DNA of 64,000 bases from the NCBI RefSeq assembly GCF_023702715.1, contig NZ_CP098480.1:1984001-2048000 (forward strand). Direction: 5' to 3'. The translations under genes and the position numbers were made by a program. Under the pieces are notes generated by a model. That model was not told the DNA's origin. It was given only the letters and a program-made list of their open reading frames with translations, and made no database searches. The DNA is from Acinetobacter sp. C32I (lineage in GTDB: Bacteria; Pseudomonadota; Gammaproteobacteria; Pseudomonadales; Moraxellaceae). Shown piece after piece: positions 17,535 through 29,662 of the stretch (within the stretch, counting starts at the first letter, position 1; the number at the start of each line of letters is the position of its first letter).

Positions 17535-18383
17535 TCAATACTGGTCCGCTTTAGTCACGCGTTTTAAGGCTGGGTTTTCTGCTTCGCGAATTAAACGTTC
17601 CACTTGAGTCAAGGCATGCAGAATCGGTTTACCATGCTGAAATAAAATCATTTCCCCTGCTTGGTATGCCGTCCATGCTTCATTATGCGTCAAAGGCTCC
17701 GTTGTGATCACTGCAACCCGATCTTCTGGCGTAGTCACTTGACTAAAATCGACTTCAACATCGAGATCAATTAAATGCGCAGGTTGAAATGGATACTCAC
17801 GTACGAGCCAATGTAGTTTTGTTGTGGCATAACTAAATAATGCCTTGCCATTTGATAAACAGAAATTAAATGTCCCGTGCTCTGCAATCTGTGGGGCAAT
17901 CTGCTGTAACAGTGCAAAGATTTCTTCCAGGCTCGGTTCGGTATAGCCAAAGGTCTCAACAAACTGGTCCAGCAAATAACAAAATGCCAATTCACTATCA
18001 GTATTGCCTACTGGCTCGAAACGGCCACTTAACTTAGGTTTGAAATCATGTAAATCGCCATTATGAGCAAAAATCCAATGTCTGCCCCATAATTCACGCA
18101 AAAAAGGATGTGAGTTTTCTAAATTGATTTTACCTTGCGTGGCTTTACGGATATGCGCAATGACATTACGAGACTTGATTGGATAATTACGAATTAAATC
18201 AGCAATAGGAGATTCGACTGCAGATTGATTATCCACAAATAATCGGCAGGCTTTATCTTCAAAAAAAGCGATCCCAAAACCATCACAGTGGTCAGAGGTC
18301 ACCCCTGCGCGTTGTGAAAACCCACGAAAAGAAAAAGTAATGTCTGTCGGGGTGGCGCAATTCATTCCTAATAGCTGGCACAT
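17535..18383 (-). CDS. Class II glutamine amidotransferase (YafJ-like)
   Basis: The 282-residue protein starts MCQLLGMNC. Cys2 becomes the N-terminal nucleophile that releases ammonia from glutamine. The family segments SDHCDGFGIAFFE, HIRKATQG, FAHNGDL and GNTDSELAFCYLL are all present. It has no fused synthase domain, so the acceptor substrate is unknown, as for the E. coli YafJ homologue. The start is fixed by the need for cysteine at position 2. The frameshifted gene at 17122-17525 lies directly downstream. Confidence 0.92.
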   Translation of the reverse strand: MCQLLGMNCATPTDITFSFRGFSQRAGVTSDHCDGFGIAFFEDKACRLFVDNQSAVESPIADLIRNYPIKSRNVIAHIRKATQGKINLENSHPFLRELWGRHWIFAHNGDLHDFKPKLSGRFEPVGNTDSELAFCYLLDQFVETFGYTEPSLEEIFALLQQIAPQIAEHGTFNFCLSNGKALFSYATTKLHWLVREYPFQPAHLIDLDVEVDFSQVTTPEDRVAVITTEPLTHNEAWTAYQAGEMILFQHGKPILHALTQVERLIREAENPALKRVTKADQY

Positions 18384-18746
18384 ATCTTTTAACTATCTAA
18401 CATCTATGCCTATTGTGCATGAGGGAGAGATGCCTTGTAAATCTCAATATGTGCTCACTATTAGATTAAGAATGATAAGAGGTTCTGTTGATATTACACA
18501 GATGCTTGCGACAGAGAATATTTTTAGCTGATACGAGGCAGGGCTTGTAAAATTTAGTGACTCTAAATGAACAAAACATAACGACGTAGCAGCAAAAAAT
18601 ATCCCTGTCCCGTAGAGTTATGGCTAAAACGGCCCTAAACATCGGTATGAAACTTGATAAGAGCCATCATAGTAGATGTTTCATGCATTGATTATGTTGT
18701 TTTAGCCGATAACGCAATGCATGGTTGTAGTATCAACAAAACCTTA
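18384..18746. other. Intergenic region with nested inverted repeats and no gene
   Basis: I see no credible gene in these 363 bases. They hold several inverted repeats: GTTATGGCTAAAAC (18617-18630) against GTTTTAGCCGATAAC (18699-18713, one extra base), AAACATC (18637-18643) against GATGTTT (18675-18681), and CATGCATTG (18682-18690) against CAATGCATG (18715-18723). The pairings compete with each other. They could be a decayed mobile element or a structured transcript. Confidence 0.5.
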
Positions 18747-19523
18747 CTAGCGCTGTACCATTTTGTTCATGACAAAAGAAGTGGCAATCTTATTTACCTC
18801 AAGGAAAACAAAATAATCCAAACATTTAAAATCTTCATCATAAAATGCTTGTTTTGACAATTTCGACTGCATTCCTAAATACGTTTGGAAAAGCTTTGGC
18901 ATACGCTCATCTTGCGGGAAACTATAATCAGGACGCTCTGGCTCAAAGCTACGTTTTGAACGAATATCAATCGTCTGATGCTCACCCAATTGTTGAATCT
19001 GACGGTGGGTGTAATAAGCACGCGCCAAATTATCTTCTAAATGAATACTAACGCAGCCCATCAAATACTTGGCGCGCATCGACCACAGGACTTTAGGCGT
19101 CAGGTTCAGCCAGAGCATTGACAGGGCTTTACCCGAACGAAATTTTGGATGAACACAAGTACGTCCAATTTCGAGAATACTCGGTAAATGAGAGAATTGT
19201 GGAACGATTTCAAATTCTTGAGCACTATAACTCTGTCCAATTTCATGGCCTTGGAACAATTTAAGCCGTGTATAAGCGACGATTTCGCCTGTCCATTTTT
19301 CCCGTAATACCGCGTGCTCGCAACCGAAATCATATAAGTCTTGGTCTAAACCGTCTTCAAAGCGCATCCCAAATTGATGGCTGAATTGTGTCGCTCTAAA
19401 GCGTTGTACTTCTTGTAATTCTTTTAAATTATCCACCCATTCAAAACGGAATTGATTTTGAGCTGGTTTGTGGCGTAAAGGTAAAGTCAATGTCTGGCGA
19501 TATTGATTTAATTTTTCTAGCAT
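18747..19523 (-). CDS. OlsB-like GNAT N-acyltransferase
   Basis: The 258-residue protein resembles ornithine/lysine-acyl-ACP N-acyltransferases, which make the lyso form of amino-acid lipids. Recognisable parts are FRATQFSHQFG near residue 42, the GNAT core EIGRTCVHPKFRSG near 120, and a C-terminal DYFVFLEVNKI segment. OlsB-type enzymes are membrane-associated and use 3-hydroxyacyl-ACP. The amino-acid substrate cannot be read from sequence, and no olsA-type gene is adjacent. The start has GGAGC upstream. The call is by resemblance to remembered family members. Confidence 0.75.
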   Translation of the reverse strand: MLEKLNQYRQTLTLPLRHKPAQNQFRFEWVDNLKELQEVQRFRATQFSHQFGMRFEDGLDQDLYDFGCEHAVLREKWTGEIVAYTRLKLFQGHEIGQSYSAQEFEIVPQFSHLPSILEIGRTCVHPKFRSGKALSMLWLNLTPKVLWSMRAKYLMGCVSIHLEDNLARAYYTHRQIQQLGEHQTIDIRSKRSFEPERPDYSFPQDERMPKLFQTYLGMQSKLSKQAFYDEDFKCLDYFVFLEVNKIATSFVMNKMVQR

Positions 19524-19603
19524 AATGAAAGCTCCTTATGGCTAGATTCACCTTAAAGTGCTTAAATGACATTGCGATGACTAAAACATGAACAACTGAT
19601 GAC

Positions 19604-19633
19604 GAAAAAAAGAGACCCTTCGAGGTCTCTTTG
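19604..19633 (-). terminator. Terminator of the algC-argB unit
   Basis: AAAGAGACC (19609-19617) pairs with GGTCTCTTT (19624-19632). The A run on its left side becomes a T run on the minus strand, so it ends transcripts leaving argB. Confidence 0.85.
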
Positions 19634-19650
19634 AAAATCAATAGAATAAA

Positions 19651-21985
<2,335 letters not shown>

Positions 21986-22179
21986 TGTAAGCCCCTATTT
22001 TTATAATCTTTGGATCCATAAAAAAAGCAGAAACTATTAAGAAATTAATTAACCCTTATTCAGAAAAATTAAAATAATGAATCAGCTGCTTTGTAATATA
22101 TATCGAGGCAACAATCAATATGAAAAATGCAACGTTTTTCAGCAAAACATTGCATTTAAAGTGATAATTACTGAAATGT

Positions 22180-22632
22180 TTATTGTTTTCCAGTGTGTCC
22201 AAACCCACCAGCACCACGCTCAGTCGCAACAAATTCGCTCACTTGTTCGAACTCTGCCTGTACCACTGGAACCAAAACATATTGCGCTAAACGCTCACCT
22301 GGCTCTAAACGGAAGCTATTTTGTCCACGGTTCCAAACCGACACCATCAACTCACCTTGGTAATCAGAATCAATTAAACCGACCAAGTTACCTAACACAA
22401 TCCCATGTTTATGGCCGAGACCAGAACGCGGTAAAATCAAACCCGCAAAGTTTGGATCTTCGATATAAATCGCCAAGCCAGTTTTCACTAAAACGGTTTC
22501 ACCCGCAGCAATGTCAATTGCTTCATCTAAACAAGCACGTAAATCTAAACCTGCTGAACCTGTGGTTGCATAAGAAGGCAAAGCCCACTCTTGGCCTAAA
22601 CGGGCATCTAATACTTTAACTTGAACTTTCAT
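22180..22632 (-). CDS. dut: dUTP diphosphatase
   Basis: Dut hydrolyses dUTP to dUMP, which keeps uracil out of DNA and feeds thymidylate synthesis. The 150-residue trimeric-type enzyme shows motif 1 near SAGLDLRA, motif 2 [15 protein letters not shown], motif 3 [11 protein letters not shown], motif 4 [10 protein letters not shown] and the glycine-rich motif 5 [10 protein letters not shown] at the C-terminus. The start has TAGGAAAAT upstream. rep lies 23 bases upstream in the same direction. Confidence 0.97.
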   Translation of the reverse strand: MKVQVKVLDARLGQEWALPSYATTGSAGLDLRACLDEAIDIAAGETVLVKTGLAIYIEDPNFAGLILPRSGLGHKHGIVLGNLVGLIDSDYQGELMVSVWNRGQNSFRLEPGERLAQYVLVPVVQAEFEQVSEFVATERGAGGFGHTGKQ

Positions 22633-22655
22633 TAAATTTTCCTACTTACAATTTC

Positions 22656-24695
22656 TTAACGTTTCAACAATGCTTTTAAATTGGCAAGGTATTGCTGAGC
22701 TTGTTCTTTTGGATCGACATTCGGTGCCAGTTTCTTTTTACGGCCATGCCATTCCAGATCATCTTGCGGCATTTCATCCAAGAAGCGGCTTGGCGTCATT
22801 TGACGCATTTGCCCGCCATTCTTACGTTGCTCTGCTAAGGTTAAAGTCAGACCTTGACGCGCACGGGTAATGCCCACGTACATCAAACGGCGTTCTTCTT
22901 CGATGGTTTCTGATGCAATCGAGTTCTTATGTGGCAATAGCTCTTCTTCTAGGCCAATCATATACACATAAGGGAATTCCAAACCTTTGGCGGCATGCAA
23001 GGTTAATAAGTTCACTTTATCCGTGTCTTCTTCTTCCTGCTGCTGCTCAAGCATATCCAGCAGTACCAATTTGCGAATCACACTTTCAATATTTTTCTCA
23101 TCGACGTCATCGGTACGATTCAACAAATTTTGAATACTGCTATATAAACTTTCGACACTGTCGAGTTTGGTTTTCTCTTGCGCAGGCGTCGCAGCCTGTT
23201 CACGGATATAATCGATATAGCCTGCTTCATTGATCATCTGACGAACTTTCGGCATTGGCTCATCATCATCAAGCAATTCACGGGTGAAGGTCGCAATAAA
23301 ATCAGCAAACTCATGTAATTGTGTTGCTGCTTTTTTCGGTAACACCATGCTTAAACGTTGGTCTGACGATGCCGTTAATAAAGACAAGGTATTTTCTTGG
23401 GCAAATAAACCGAGTTTCTCTAGCGTCACTGGGCCAATAGCACGCTTAGGCGTATTGATAATACGCAAGAAGGCACTGTCATCTTCTGGGTTAATGATGA
23501 GGCGTAAATAGCTCATCACATCCTTAATTTCAGCACGCGCGAAGAAAGACTGCCCACCTGATAACTTATACGGAATTTGCATCTGACGCAGTTGGGTTTC
23601 AATCACACGTGCTTGGAAGTTACCACGATACAGCACCGCATAATCTTTCCAGTTTTTACCATTCATCAGCTTATGCGTGATCAGATCTTTCACTACACGT
23701 TCCGCTTCATCATCGTCATTCAAACAGGTGATGACACGAATGGTTTCGCCATGACCTTTATCACTCCACAATTTCTTATCGAAAATATGCGGATTATTTT
23801 CAATCACGGCATTGGCCGCTTTTAAGATACGGCTGGTCGAGCGATAATTCTGCTCCAGCTTAATCACTTTAAGATTATGGAAATCATCTTTTAACAAGGC
23901 CATGTTTTCAGGCTTTGCGCCACGCCAAGCATAGATGGATTGGTCATCGTCACCTACAGCGGTAAACTGTCCCATGACCCCAACCAACAACTTCACCAAG
24001 GTATATTGTGCTGTGTTGGTATCTTGATATTCATCCACCAATAAATAACGAACACGGTTCTGCCATTTGTCACGCACTTCGGCATTTTCCTGAAGCAAAC
24101 GTGTTGGCATCACGATCAAATCATCAAAATCAACGGCGTTATAGGCACGTAAATTGCGCTCGTAGAGCTGATATAGATGCGCAAATTGGACATCTTCAAC
24201 AGTTTCACAAGTTGAGTGTGCTTGTTCAGGGACAATCAGATCATTTTTCCAGTCTGAAATTTTCTTCATCGCCTTGGCGAGCAGTTCTTTGCTCTCAGCA
24301 CCTGATAAATTGTCACGCTGCATCAAATCCATCAAGATTCGTTTACAGTCATCGGCATCTAAAATCGAAAAATTATTTTTAAGCGGTAAATGTTTTAATT
24401 CAAGGCGGAGTAAGTTTAAACCGAAGGTATGAAAGGTCGAGACCGATAGCCCTTTGGCTTCTTCACGTGACAACAACTTTCCGACACGCTCTTTCATTTC
24501 ACGTGCCGCTTTATTGGTAAAGGTCATTGCGGTAATACGATAGGCAGGAATACCACACTGCTGCACTAAAAAAGCAACTTTTCGGGTAATTACAGAGGTT
24601 TTGCCTGAACCTGCACCTGCAAGCACCAACAATGGTCCCTGAACATATTTCATGGCCTCAAGTTGCTTGTCATTAAGTTGACTGGCAGATGACAT
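22656..24695 (-). CDS. rep: ATP-dependent DNA helicase Rep
   Basis: Rep is a 3'-5' superfamily 1A helicase that removes proteins ahead of replication forks. The 679-residue protein shows Walker A LAGAGSGKT near residue 26, motif Ia TFTNKAAREMKERV, motif II VDEYQDTN, motif III GDDDQSIYAWRGA, motif IV LEQNYRST, motif V LLTLHAAKGLEFPYV and motif VI YVGITRARQ. The length and the N-terminal LNDKQLEAMKYV fit Rep better than UvrD or PcrA. GAGAGG lies upstream of the ATG. Confidence 0.94.
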   Translation of the reverse strand: MSSASQLNDKQLEAMKYVQGPLLVLAGAGSGKTSVITRKVAFLVQQCGIPAYRITAMTFTNKAAREMKERVGKLLSREEAKGLSVSTFHTFGLNLLRLELKHLPLKNNFSILDADDCKRILMDLMQRDNLSGAESKELLAKAMKKISDWKNDLIVPEQAHSTCETVEDVQFAHLYQLYERNLRAYNAVDFDDLIVMPTRLLQENAEVRDKWQNRVRYLLVDEYQDTNTAQYTLVKLLVGVMGQFTAVGDDDQSIYAWRGAKPENMALLKDDFHNLKVIKLEQNYRSTSRILKAANAVIENNPHIFDKKLWSDKGHGETIRVITCLNDDDEAERVVKDLITHKLMNGKNWKDYAVLYRGNFQARVIETQLRQMQIPYKLSGGQSFFARAEIKDVMSYLRLIINPEDDSAFLRIINTPKRAIGPVTLEKLGLFAQENTLSLLTASSDQRLSMVLPKKAATQLHEFADFIATFTRELLDDDEPMPKVRQMINEAGYIDYIREQAATPAQEKTKLDSVESLYSSIQNLLNRTDDVDEKNIESVIRKLVLLDMLEQQQEEEDTDKVNLLTLHAAKGLEFPYVYMIGLEEELLPHKNSIASETIEEERRLMYVGITRARQGLTLTLAEQRKNGGQMRQMTPSRFLDEMPQDDLEWHGRKKKLAPNVDPKEQAQQYLANLKALLKR

Positions 24696-24850
24696 GGTTT
24701 ATACCTCTCTCGTTTCCGAGCCTGATTTTTCGAGCACAATTATAGACATCTCTGTTTTAGAATCCCAATAGTAAATCTAGGGATATGTATAAATTATGAT
24801 GCCTTATCCAAATAACACGCCGTAGCTTGTCGCCTATTTTGATCTGCAAT

Positions 24851-24878
24851 AAAAAAACCACCCGAAGGTGGCTTTTTT
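24851..24878. terminator. Terminator after the OmpA-like lipoprotein gene
   Basis: CCACC (24859-24863) and GGTGG (24867-24871) form a stem with a CGAA-type loop, with an A run on the left and a T run on the right. It serves the leftward OmpA-like gene and could work both ways. Confidence 0.8.
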
Positions 24879-24892
24879 GAAATCAGTAAAAA

Positions 24893-25546
24893 TTACTGTT
24901 TAGCATAAATGCTGATTTCTACACGGCGGTTTTGCTCTTTACCAGCAGCAGTCGCATTTGAAGCGATTGGGTTCGCTGAACCTAAACCTTGCGCATCGAT
25001 ACGGCTACCAGAAATGCCTTGACCAGCTAAATAGTTTTTCACTGATTGAGCACGTGCTTGAGATAATGGGATATTGATTGAATCATTACCCGTGTTATCT
25101 GTATAACCTGTTACTAGGATCGCACTCTTATTGTCTTCACCTAAAGTTTGCGCTACTTTATTTAAAGTACCGTAGAAGTTAGGTTTGATGTTTGATTTGT
25201 TGGTATCAAATGTAATGCTACCCGGCATGATTAATTGAACAGAACCATCTGGATTACGACCAACTTCTACACCTGTACCTGCCATTTGCTCACGTAATTT
25301 TTTCTCTTTGTTATCGAGATATAAACCACCAGCACTACCAAGAATTGCACCAATTGCCGCAGCACGGTTATTTTGCTTACTTGTATTTGCGTTACCCTTA
25401 GAAACACCATAACCTGCAGCGGCACCGATTAATGCACCTAAAGCTGCTTTGTCGTATTCAACGCCACCGATGTTATTACCAGTCGTTTGGCAACCAGAAA
25501 GTACCAATCCAGCCCCTACGAGTGTTGAAATTACTAATGCACGCAT
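24893..25546 (-). CDS. OmpA family lipoprotein with glycine-zipper domain
   Basis: The 217-residue protein has a lipoprotein signal ending in lipobox LSGC (cysteine 19). A glycine-rich zipper segment (LGALIGAAAGYGVSKG, then AAAIGAILGSAGG) spans about residues 36-77. A C-terminal OmpA domain follows, with GYTDNTGNDSINIPLSQARA around 147-166 and NRRVEI near the end. The domain binds peptidoglycan, so the protein tethers the outer membrane to the wall, like E. coli YiaD. A GGAGC site precedes the start. Confidence 0.92.
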   Translation of the reverse strand: MRALVISTLVGAGLVLSGCQTTGNNIGGVEYDKAALGALIGAAAGYGVSKGNANTSKQNNRAAAIGAILGSAGGLYLDNKEKKLREQMAGTGVEVGRNPDGSVQLIMPGSITFDTNKSNIKPNFYGTLNKVAQTLGEDNKSAILVTGYTDNTGNDSINIPLSQARAQSVKNYLAGQGISGSRIDAQGLGSANPIASNATAAGKEQNRRVEISIYAKQ

Positions 25547-25936
25547 TGCGTTGCTCCTGTCTATGTATTTTGTTGTCTGGACAAATGATGAATGAGAAAA
25601 TGGCGCTAGACCATTGATTTTTTGTTAATAATAAACACTTTGTTAGTAGTTTTGTAATATTTTGATGCATTTTACTTGATCACGCCAACACAATTTCTTC
25701 ATTGTTATACGTCTCTCAAAATAAAAACATAATGAGACTTGAATCACAAAATAAAAATGCGCAATTTACAAGCAAACTTGACAATATAGTCTCTATCTCT
25801 TACCAATAAAAACCAATGTACGCATTTGAATATATAAAAAATGTCAATATCTGAAAATATACAGTTGTATTTCAACATCTGTTGTTTATAGTTGGAACAT
25901 CTCTTTTTTCAAACATATGCACTCAAGGTTCGATTT
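25547..25936. other. AT-rich divergent intergenic region, no gene seen
   Basis: These 390 bases separate the leftward OmpA-like gene from the rightward acyltransferase gene and must hold both promoters. A TTGACA at about 25788 lies 16 bases before a poor TTACCA, which is a weak promoter candidate. I find no convincing ORF or strong hairpin. Confidence 0.5.
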
Positions 25937-26851
25937 ATGGCTACCGCTAATAAAAAAGCATCCCTATTGCAAAAAGTCAGTAAAGGATTAACCGTTAGTT
26001 CCGTGATTACAGGCAGCACCTTTTTTCATGGTCCGCCTGTACTGGCACTCGGTCTCACTAAATTATTTAAAAAATCAGCCAAAGTAGATGAAACCAATAT
26101 TCAAATTACCAATAGTTGGTTAGGGGTAAACAATTGGTTAATTGACCATGTTCTGCCAAATTTACACTGGGACATCAGTATTGATGAACAACTCGATCTG
26201 AATTTACAAGGTCGATACTTGATGATGTGCAATCATCAAAGCTGGGTCGATACCACAGTAAACCAATATTTTGGTTTAACCCGTATGCCTCTGACCCGCT
26301 TCTTTACCAAGTGGGAACTTATTTTCATTCCTTTTGTGGGACAAGCCTTCAAAATTTTGGGCTTCCCAATGATGAAGCGCCACAGTAAAGAACAAATTGC
26401 CAAAAATCCAGAGCTGAAATCACGCGATATGCTGGAAGCACGTAAAGCCTGTGAACAGTTACTGAGTCAACCATTTACCTTATTAAATTATTTAGAAGGT
26501 ACTCGCTTTACCCCAGAAAAACATGCAGCACAGCAGTCTCCGTTTCAGAATTTACTCAAACCTAAAGCGGGTGGCTTAGCTTTAGCACTTAACATTCTGG
26601 GGGATCAAATTGATGCATTAGTCGATATGACTATTGTCTATCCCGATGGTGCACCTGGTTATGGTGAGTTCTGGTTGGGAGATGTATCACGTATCGCTGT
26701 CGATTTACGTAAAATAGAAATTCCAGACTGGGTACTCGGCGGTAATTATGAAGATGACCCTGCCTATCGTGAACGTTTCCAAAAATGGGTTGATCAAATC
26801 TGGACTGAAAAAGACCAGCTGATTTCACAAATGAAAGCAAAATATAATTAA
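25937..26851 (+). CDS. Membrane acyltransferase of the PlsC/YihG type
   Basis: The 304-residue protein has the acyltransferase motif NHQSWVD (HxxxxD) near residue 95, then a KWELIFIPFVG block and the glycerol-phosphate-site segment YLEGTRFTPEK near 195. This order matches the YihG branch of 1-acylglycerol-3-phosphate acyltransferases, which act at the inner membrane on lysophospholipids. A hydrophobic N-terminal segment follows the basic start. I chose the ATG at 25937, with AAGG upstream, over the TTG at 25892. The voltage-sensor-like gene follows 27 bases later. Confidence 0.88.
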   Translation: MATANKKASLLQKVSKGLTVSSVITGSTFFHGPPVLALGLTKLFKKSAKVDETNIQITNSWLGVNNWLIDHVLPNLHWDISIDEQLDLNLQGRYLMMCNHQSWVDTTVNQYFGLTRMPLTRFFTKWELIFIPFVGQAFKILGFPMMKRHSKEQIAKNPELKSRDMLEARKACEQLLSQPFTLLNYLEGTRFTPEKHAAQQSPFQNLLKPKAGGLALALNILGDQIDALVDMTIVYPDGAPGYGEFWLGDVSRIAVDLRKIEIPDWVLGGNYEDDPAYRERFQKWVDQIWTEKDQLISQMKAKYN

Positions 26852-26878
26852 TATTCTCATCAGGAATTGAGTAAAGAC

Positions 26879-27937
26879 ATGACCCAGCAGGACTCAGGAC
26901 AAAACTCTAAATATAACTATGTCAATCCGAACAGTGTGTTTTTCAAACTGTTCCTCGTCTATGACATTTTCATGGTGTTTATTATTGTTTTTAACTTGTT
27001 CTGTCTAGGCATGAACTTTTTCCTGATGAGTAATATCGGGGCTTGGTTTTTTAATTTTATCCATCTCTCCAGTGTGCTGGATTTTTATCGTACCCATTTA
27101 CACCCTTGGGTGATTACCACCGAAGCATGGTTCATTATCTTTTTGATTGTTGAACTGGTTGTGCGCTGGATCATCTCAATTGCACAAAAACATCATGCCC
27201 GTTGGTGGTTTTTCCCCTTTATTCACTGGTATGAAATCTTAGCCATTATTCCGCATTTACGTTTCCTGCGTTTATTCCGTGCAGGAATTATCGCCTACCG
27301 ACTCCATGAACTTGGTTATAAGGTTGTGCCAGATGGCATTCGTATCAAAGCTCTATTCTATTATCGTGTGGTGATGGAAGAGCTGTCTGATCGTGTCGTC
27401 ATTACTGTGATTGATGGCATTCGGCACGAATTGCAAACCAGCTCCAGCCATAAAAAAATTATTCATGATCTGGTTGATCATCATCGACAACTCTTTACTG
27501 TGACATTGACCTCAATGTTACAGGAGTCCTTGGCGACAGCATTACAACAACAACAACCCGTGATCACTCAAAAAGTCGGTGTTATTGTCAATCAAGCCAT
27601 TGAAGATACCCCTGAACTGACCCAATTGTTGCGTCTGATCCCGATTGTAGGCGGCCGTATCGAACAACAAATACAAAGTATTGGGCAACGATTGGGTGAA
27701 AATATCAGTGCAGGCCTCATCGAACCCTTTACAGCAGGTTCCGTACAAAAGCCGAATGAAAATTATCAATATATTGCACAACAGGTCAGTGAGCTGAATA
27801 TTGACAATCAGTACTTAGAAGAATTAGTCGAATCAGTGGTATTTGAAAGCCTTGAAGCAATTCGAAAACAGGTAAAAGTCAAACAATGGCAGCAAACTTT
27901 GCAAGAATCTGATCAATTGGATAAAAAAGCAGAATGA
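26879..27937 (+). CDS. Ion-transport-family protein with a voltage-sensor-like domain and no visible pore
   Basis: The 352-residue protein has hydrophobic helices near residues 21-48 and 83-106, then WYEILAIIPHLRFLRLFRAG at about 122-141. Its arginines, spaced by three, imitate the S3-S4 part of voltage-gated channels. No second pair of helices or selectivity filter follows. Instead there are about 200 mostly soluble residues. It could be a sensor-only protein or a degenerate channel. I start at the ATG at 26879; TTG at 26867 is possible. It is probably co-transcribed with the acyltransferase gene upstream. Confidence 0.75.
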   Translation: MTQQDSGQNSKYNYVNPNSVFFKLFLVYDIFMVFIIVFNLFCLGMNFFLMSNIGAWFFNFIHLSSVLDFYRTHLHPWVITTEAWFIIFLIVELVVRWIISIAQKHHARWWFFPFIHWYEILAIIPHLRFLRLFRAGIIAYRLHELGYKVVPDGIRIKALFYYRVVMEELSDRVVITVIDGIRHELQTSSSHKKIIHDLVDHHRQLFTVTLTSMLQESLATALQQQQPVITQKVGVIVNQAIEDTPELTQLLRLIPIVGGRIEQQIQSIGQRLGENISAGLIEPFTAGSVQKPNENYQYIAQQVSELNIDNQYLEELVESVVFESLEAIRKQVKVKQWQQTLQESDQLDKKAE

Positions 27938-28054
27938 TTACAAGAAAAATTACCAATCAAGCTAGAGAATTCGTGTAATTTGTTCTAGCATTTGCTTTTA
28001 TTTACAACACGCTTCAACACAATAGAGCGCTTAAAAAGCCCTGAAGGATAAATT

Positions 28055-28774
28055 ATGGCTGATATACGGATTACGGGCAGAATGGTGAATTTTAGTCGTC
28101 TGACTTTTGACACTAATGACCATAATGCAATCCGACAGCAACTGAGTAGTACACTGAATGAAGGTTCTTATGTCGGTACACTCGTCATTATTGACAGTAC
28201 CGTAGAACAAGAGCTGATTGCGTTAATTCAGCTTCTAATTGATTTAGGTTTACAACCGATGGCCGTCATTGATGGCATTTTGGGTGCTGAAGCTCGTGCG
28301 ATTCAATTCCCTGTTCTGCCTGCCGATCAGCCCTTACAGCGCATCAAGGCATCTAAAGAACAAGTGGTTGATCATGCTCCTGTAAAAACAGCGGATAATG
28401 CTGCAATACAAACACCACAAAAAAACACATCGAATGCATATATCACCTCTTATCATGATGAGATTTTGCGGACAGGCCAATGTTTGGTCCAAGATCAAGG
28501 CGATATTATCTTAAATGCGGGCATGAATAGTGGATCAGAAGTGATTGCATCTGGAAATATTCACATTTATGGCAATGCTCGTGGTAGAGTCATTGCAGGT
28601 GCAGGTGGGCAAGCTGCAGCACGTATTTTCTGTCACTCTTTAGAAGCAGAATTAATCTCGATTGCAGGAACCTATTGTGTAGCAGATGATATTCCCAAAG
28701 ATATGATCAAAAAGCCTGTACATATTTATTTAAATAACAAGCAAGAACTTGAATTTGAAGCCTTGCAGTTTTAA
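28055..28774 (+). CDS. minC: Septum site-determining protein MinC
   Basis: MinC inhibits FtsZ polymerisation away from midcell. The 239-residue protein has the N-terminal MinC_N domain ([18 protein letters not shown]) and a C-terminal beta-helix domain that binds MinD ([20 protein letters not shown] near residue 168). A charged linker of about 35 residues, rich in lysine and glutamine, joins them. GAAGGA precedes the ATG. It heads the minCDE operon. Confidence 0.95.
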   Translation: MADIRITGRMVNFSRLTFDTNDHNAIRQQLSSTLNEGSYVGTLVIIDSTVEQELIALIQLLIDLGLQPMAVIDGILGAEARAIQFPVLPADQPLQRIKASKEQVVDHAPVKTADNAAIQTPQKNTSNAYITSYHDEILRTGQCLVQDQGDIILNAGMNSGSEVIASGNIHIYGNARGRVIAGAGGQAAARIFCHSLEAELISIAGTYCVADDIPKDMIKKPVHIYLNNKQELEFEALQF

Positions 28775-28847
28775 TTTATTGAATTGAGTTTTAAAGCACC
28801 AAATAAGCCCTTTTAGGGGCGTATGACCATAAATAGGAGTGGATTCG

Positions 28848-29660
28848 GTGGCCAAAATTGTTGTCGTAACGTCAGGCAAAGGTGGTGTAGGTAAAACTAC
28901 AACAAGCGCATCTTTTGCAACAGGTTTAGCCCTACGTGGTCATAAAACTGTTGTGATTGATTTCGATGTAGGTTTACGTAATCTAGATTTGATCATGGGC
29001 TGCGAACGCCGCGTTGTTTATGATTTCGTCAATGTCATTAATAATGAAGCACGCTTACAGCAAGCGCTAATCCGTGATAAAGATATTGAAAACTTGTACA
29101 TTCTCCCTGCATCACAAACCCGTGATAAAGATGCCTTGAGCGATGAAGGTGTTGCACGTGTCATTGATGAACTTTCTCAAGAGTTCGATTACATCATCTG
29201 TGACTCACCAGCAGGTATTGAGCGCGGTGCGATTTTAGCAATGTATCATGCTGATGAAGCCATCATTGTAACTAACCCTGAAATCTCATCAGTTCGTGAC
29301 TCAGACCGTATTATTGGCATGCTCGATAGCAAGACCAAAAAAGTTGAACAAAACGAAGGTCGTATCCGTAAGCATCTATGTATCACACGCTTCAACCCTG
29401 AACGTGCTGATCGTCAAGAAATGCTTACGATTGACGATATTTCTAAAGATATTTTACGAGTGCCGACATTGGGCGTCATTCCTGAGTGTCCAAGCGTGCT
29501 TCAAGCATCAAACGAAGGTAAGCCAGTGATTCTGTATGCAGAAGAAAAAGCGGGTCAAGCCTATGATGATTTAGTGGCTCGCTTCCTTGGTGAAGACCGT
29601 CCTTATCGACACATTGCAGTACAGCCAAAAGGTTGGTTAGCTAGACTATTTGGAGCGTAA
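28848..29660 (+). CDS. minD: Septum site-determining ATPase MinD
   Basis: MinD is the membrane-cycling ATPase that recruits MinC and is released by MinE. The 270-residue protein has the deviant Walker A motif SGKGGVGKTT near residue 9, the switch regions DFDVGLRNLD and CDSPAGIE, and a C-terminal amphipathic membrane helix (GWLARLFGA). I start at the GTG at 28848, 8 bases after AGGAG, so the protein begins MAKIVVVTSG like its homologues. Another GTG at 28839 lies inside the ribosome-binding region. Confidence 0.97.
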   Translation: MAKIVVVTSGKGGVGKTTTSASFATGLALRGHKTVVIDFDVGLRNLDLIMGCERRVVYDFVNVINNEARLQQALIRDKDIENLYILPASQTRDKDALSDEGVARVIDELSQEFDYIICDSPAGIERGAILAMYHADEAIIVTNPEISSVRDSDRIIGMLDSKTKKVEQNEGRIRKHLCITRFNPERADRQEMLTIDDISKDILRVPTLGVIPECPSVLQASNEGKPVILYAEEKAGQAYDDLVARFLGEDRPYRHIAVQPKGWLARLFGA

Positions 29661-29662
29661 TT

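Noticed and set aside
18340..18531. 63-codon plus-strand ORF
   Set aside because: It overlaps the amidotransferase start, has no ribosome-binding site, and lies in a gap dominated by inverted repeats.
22077..22619. 180-codon plus-strand ORF
   Set aside because: It is antisense to dut, whose motifs are complete, and its translation is low in complexity and resembles no protein.
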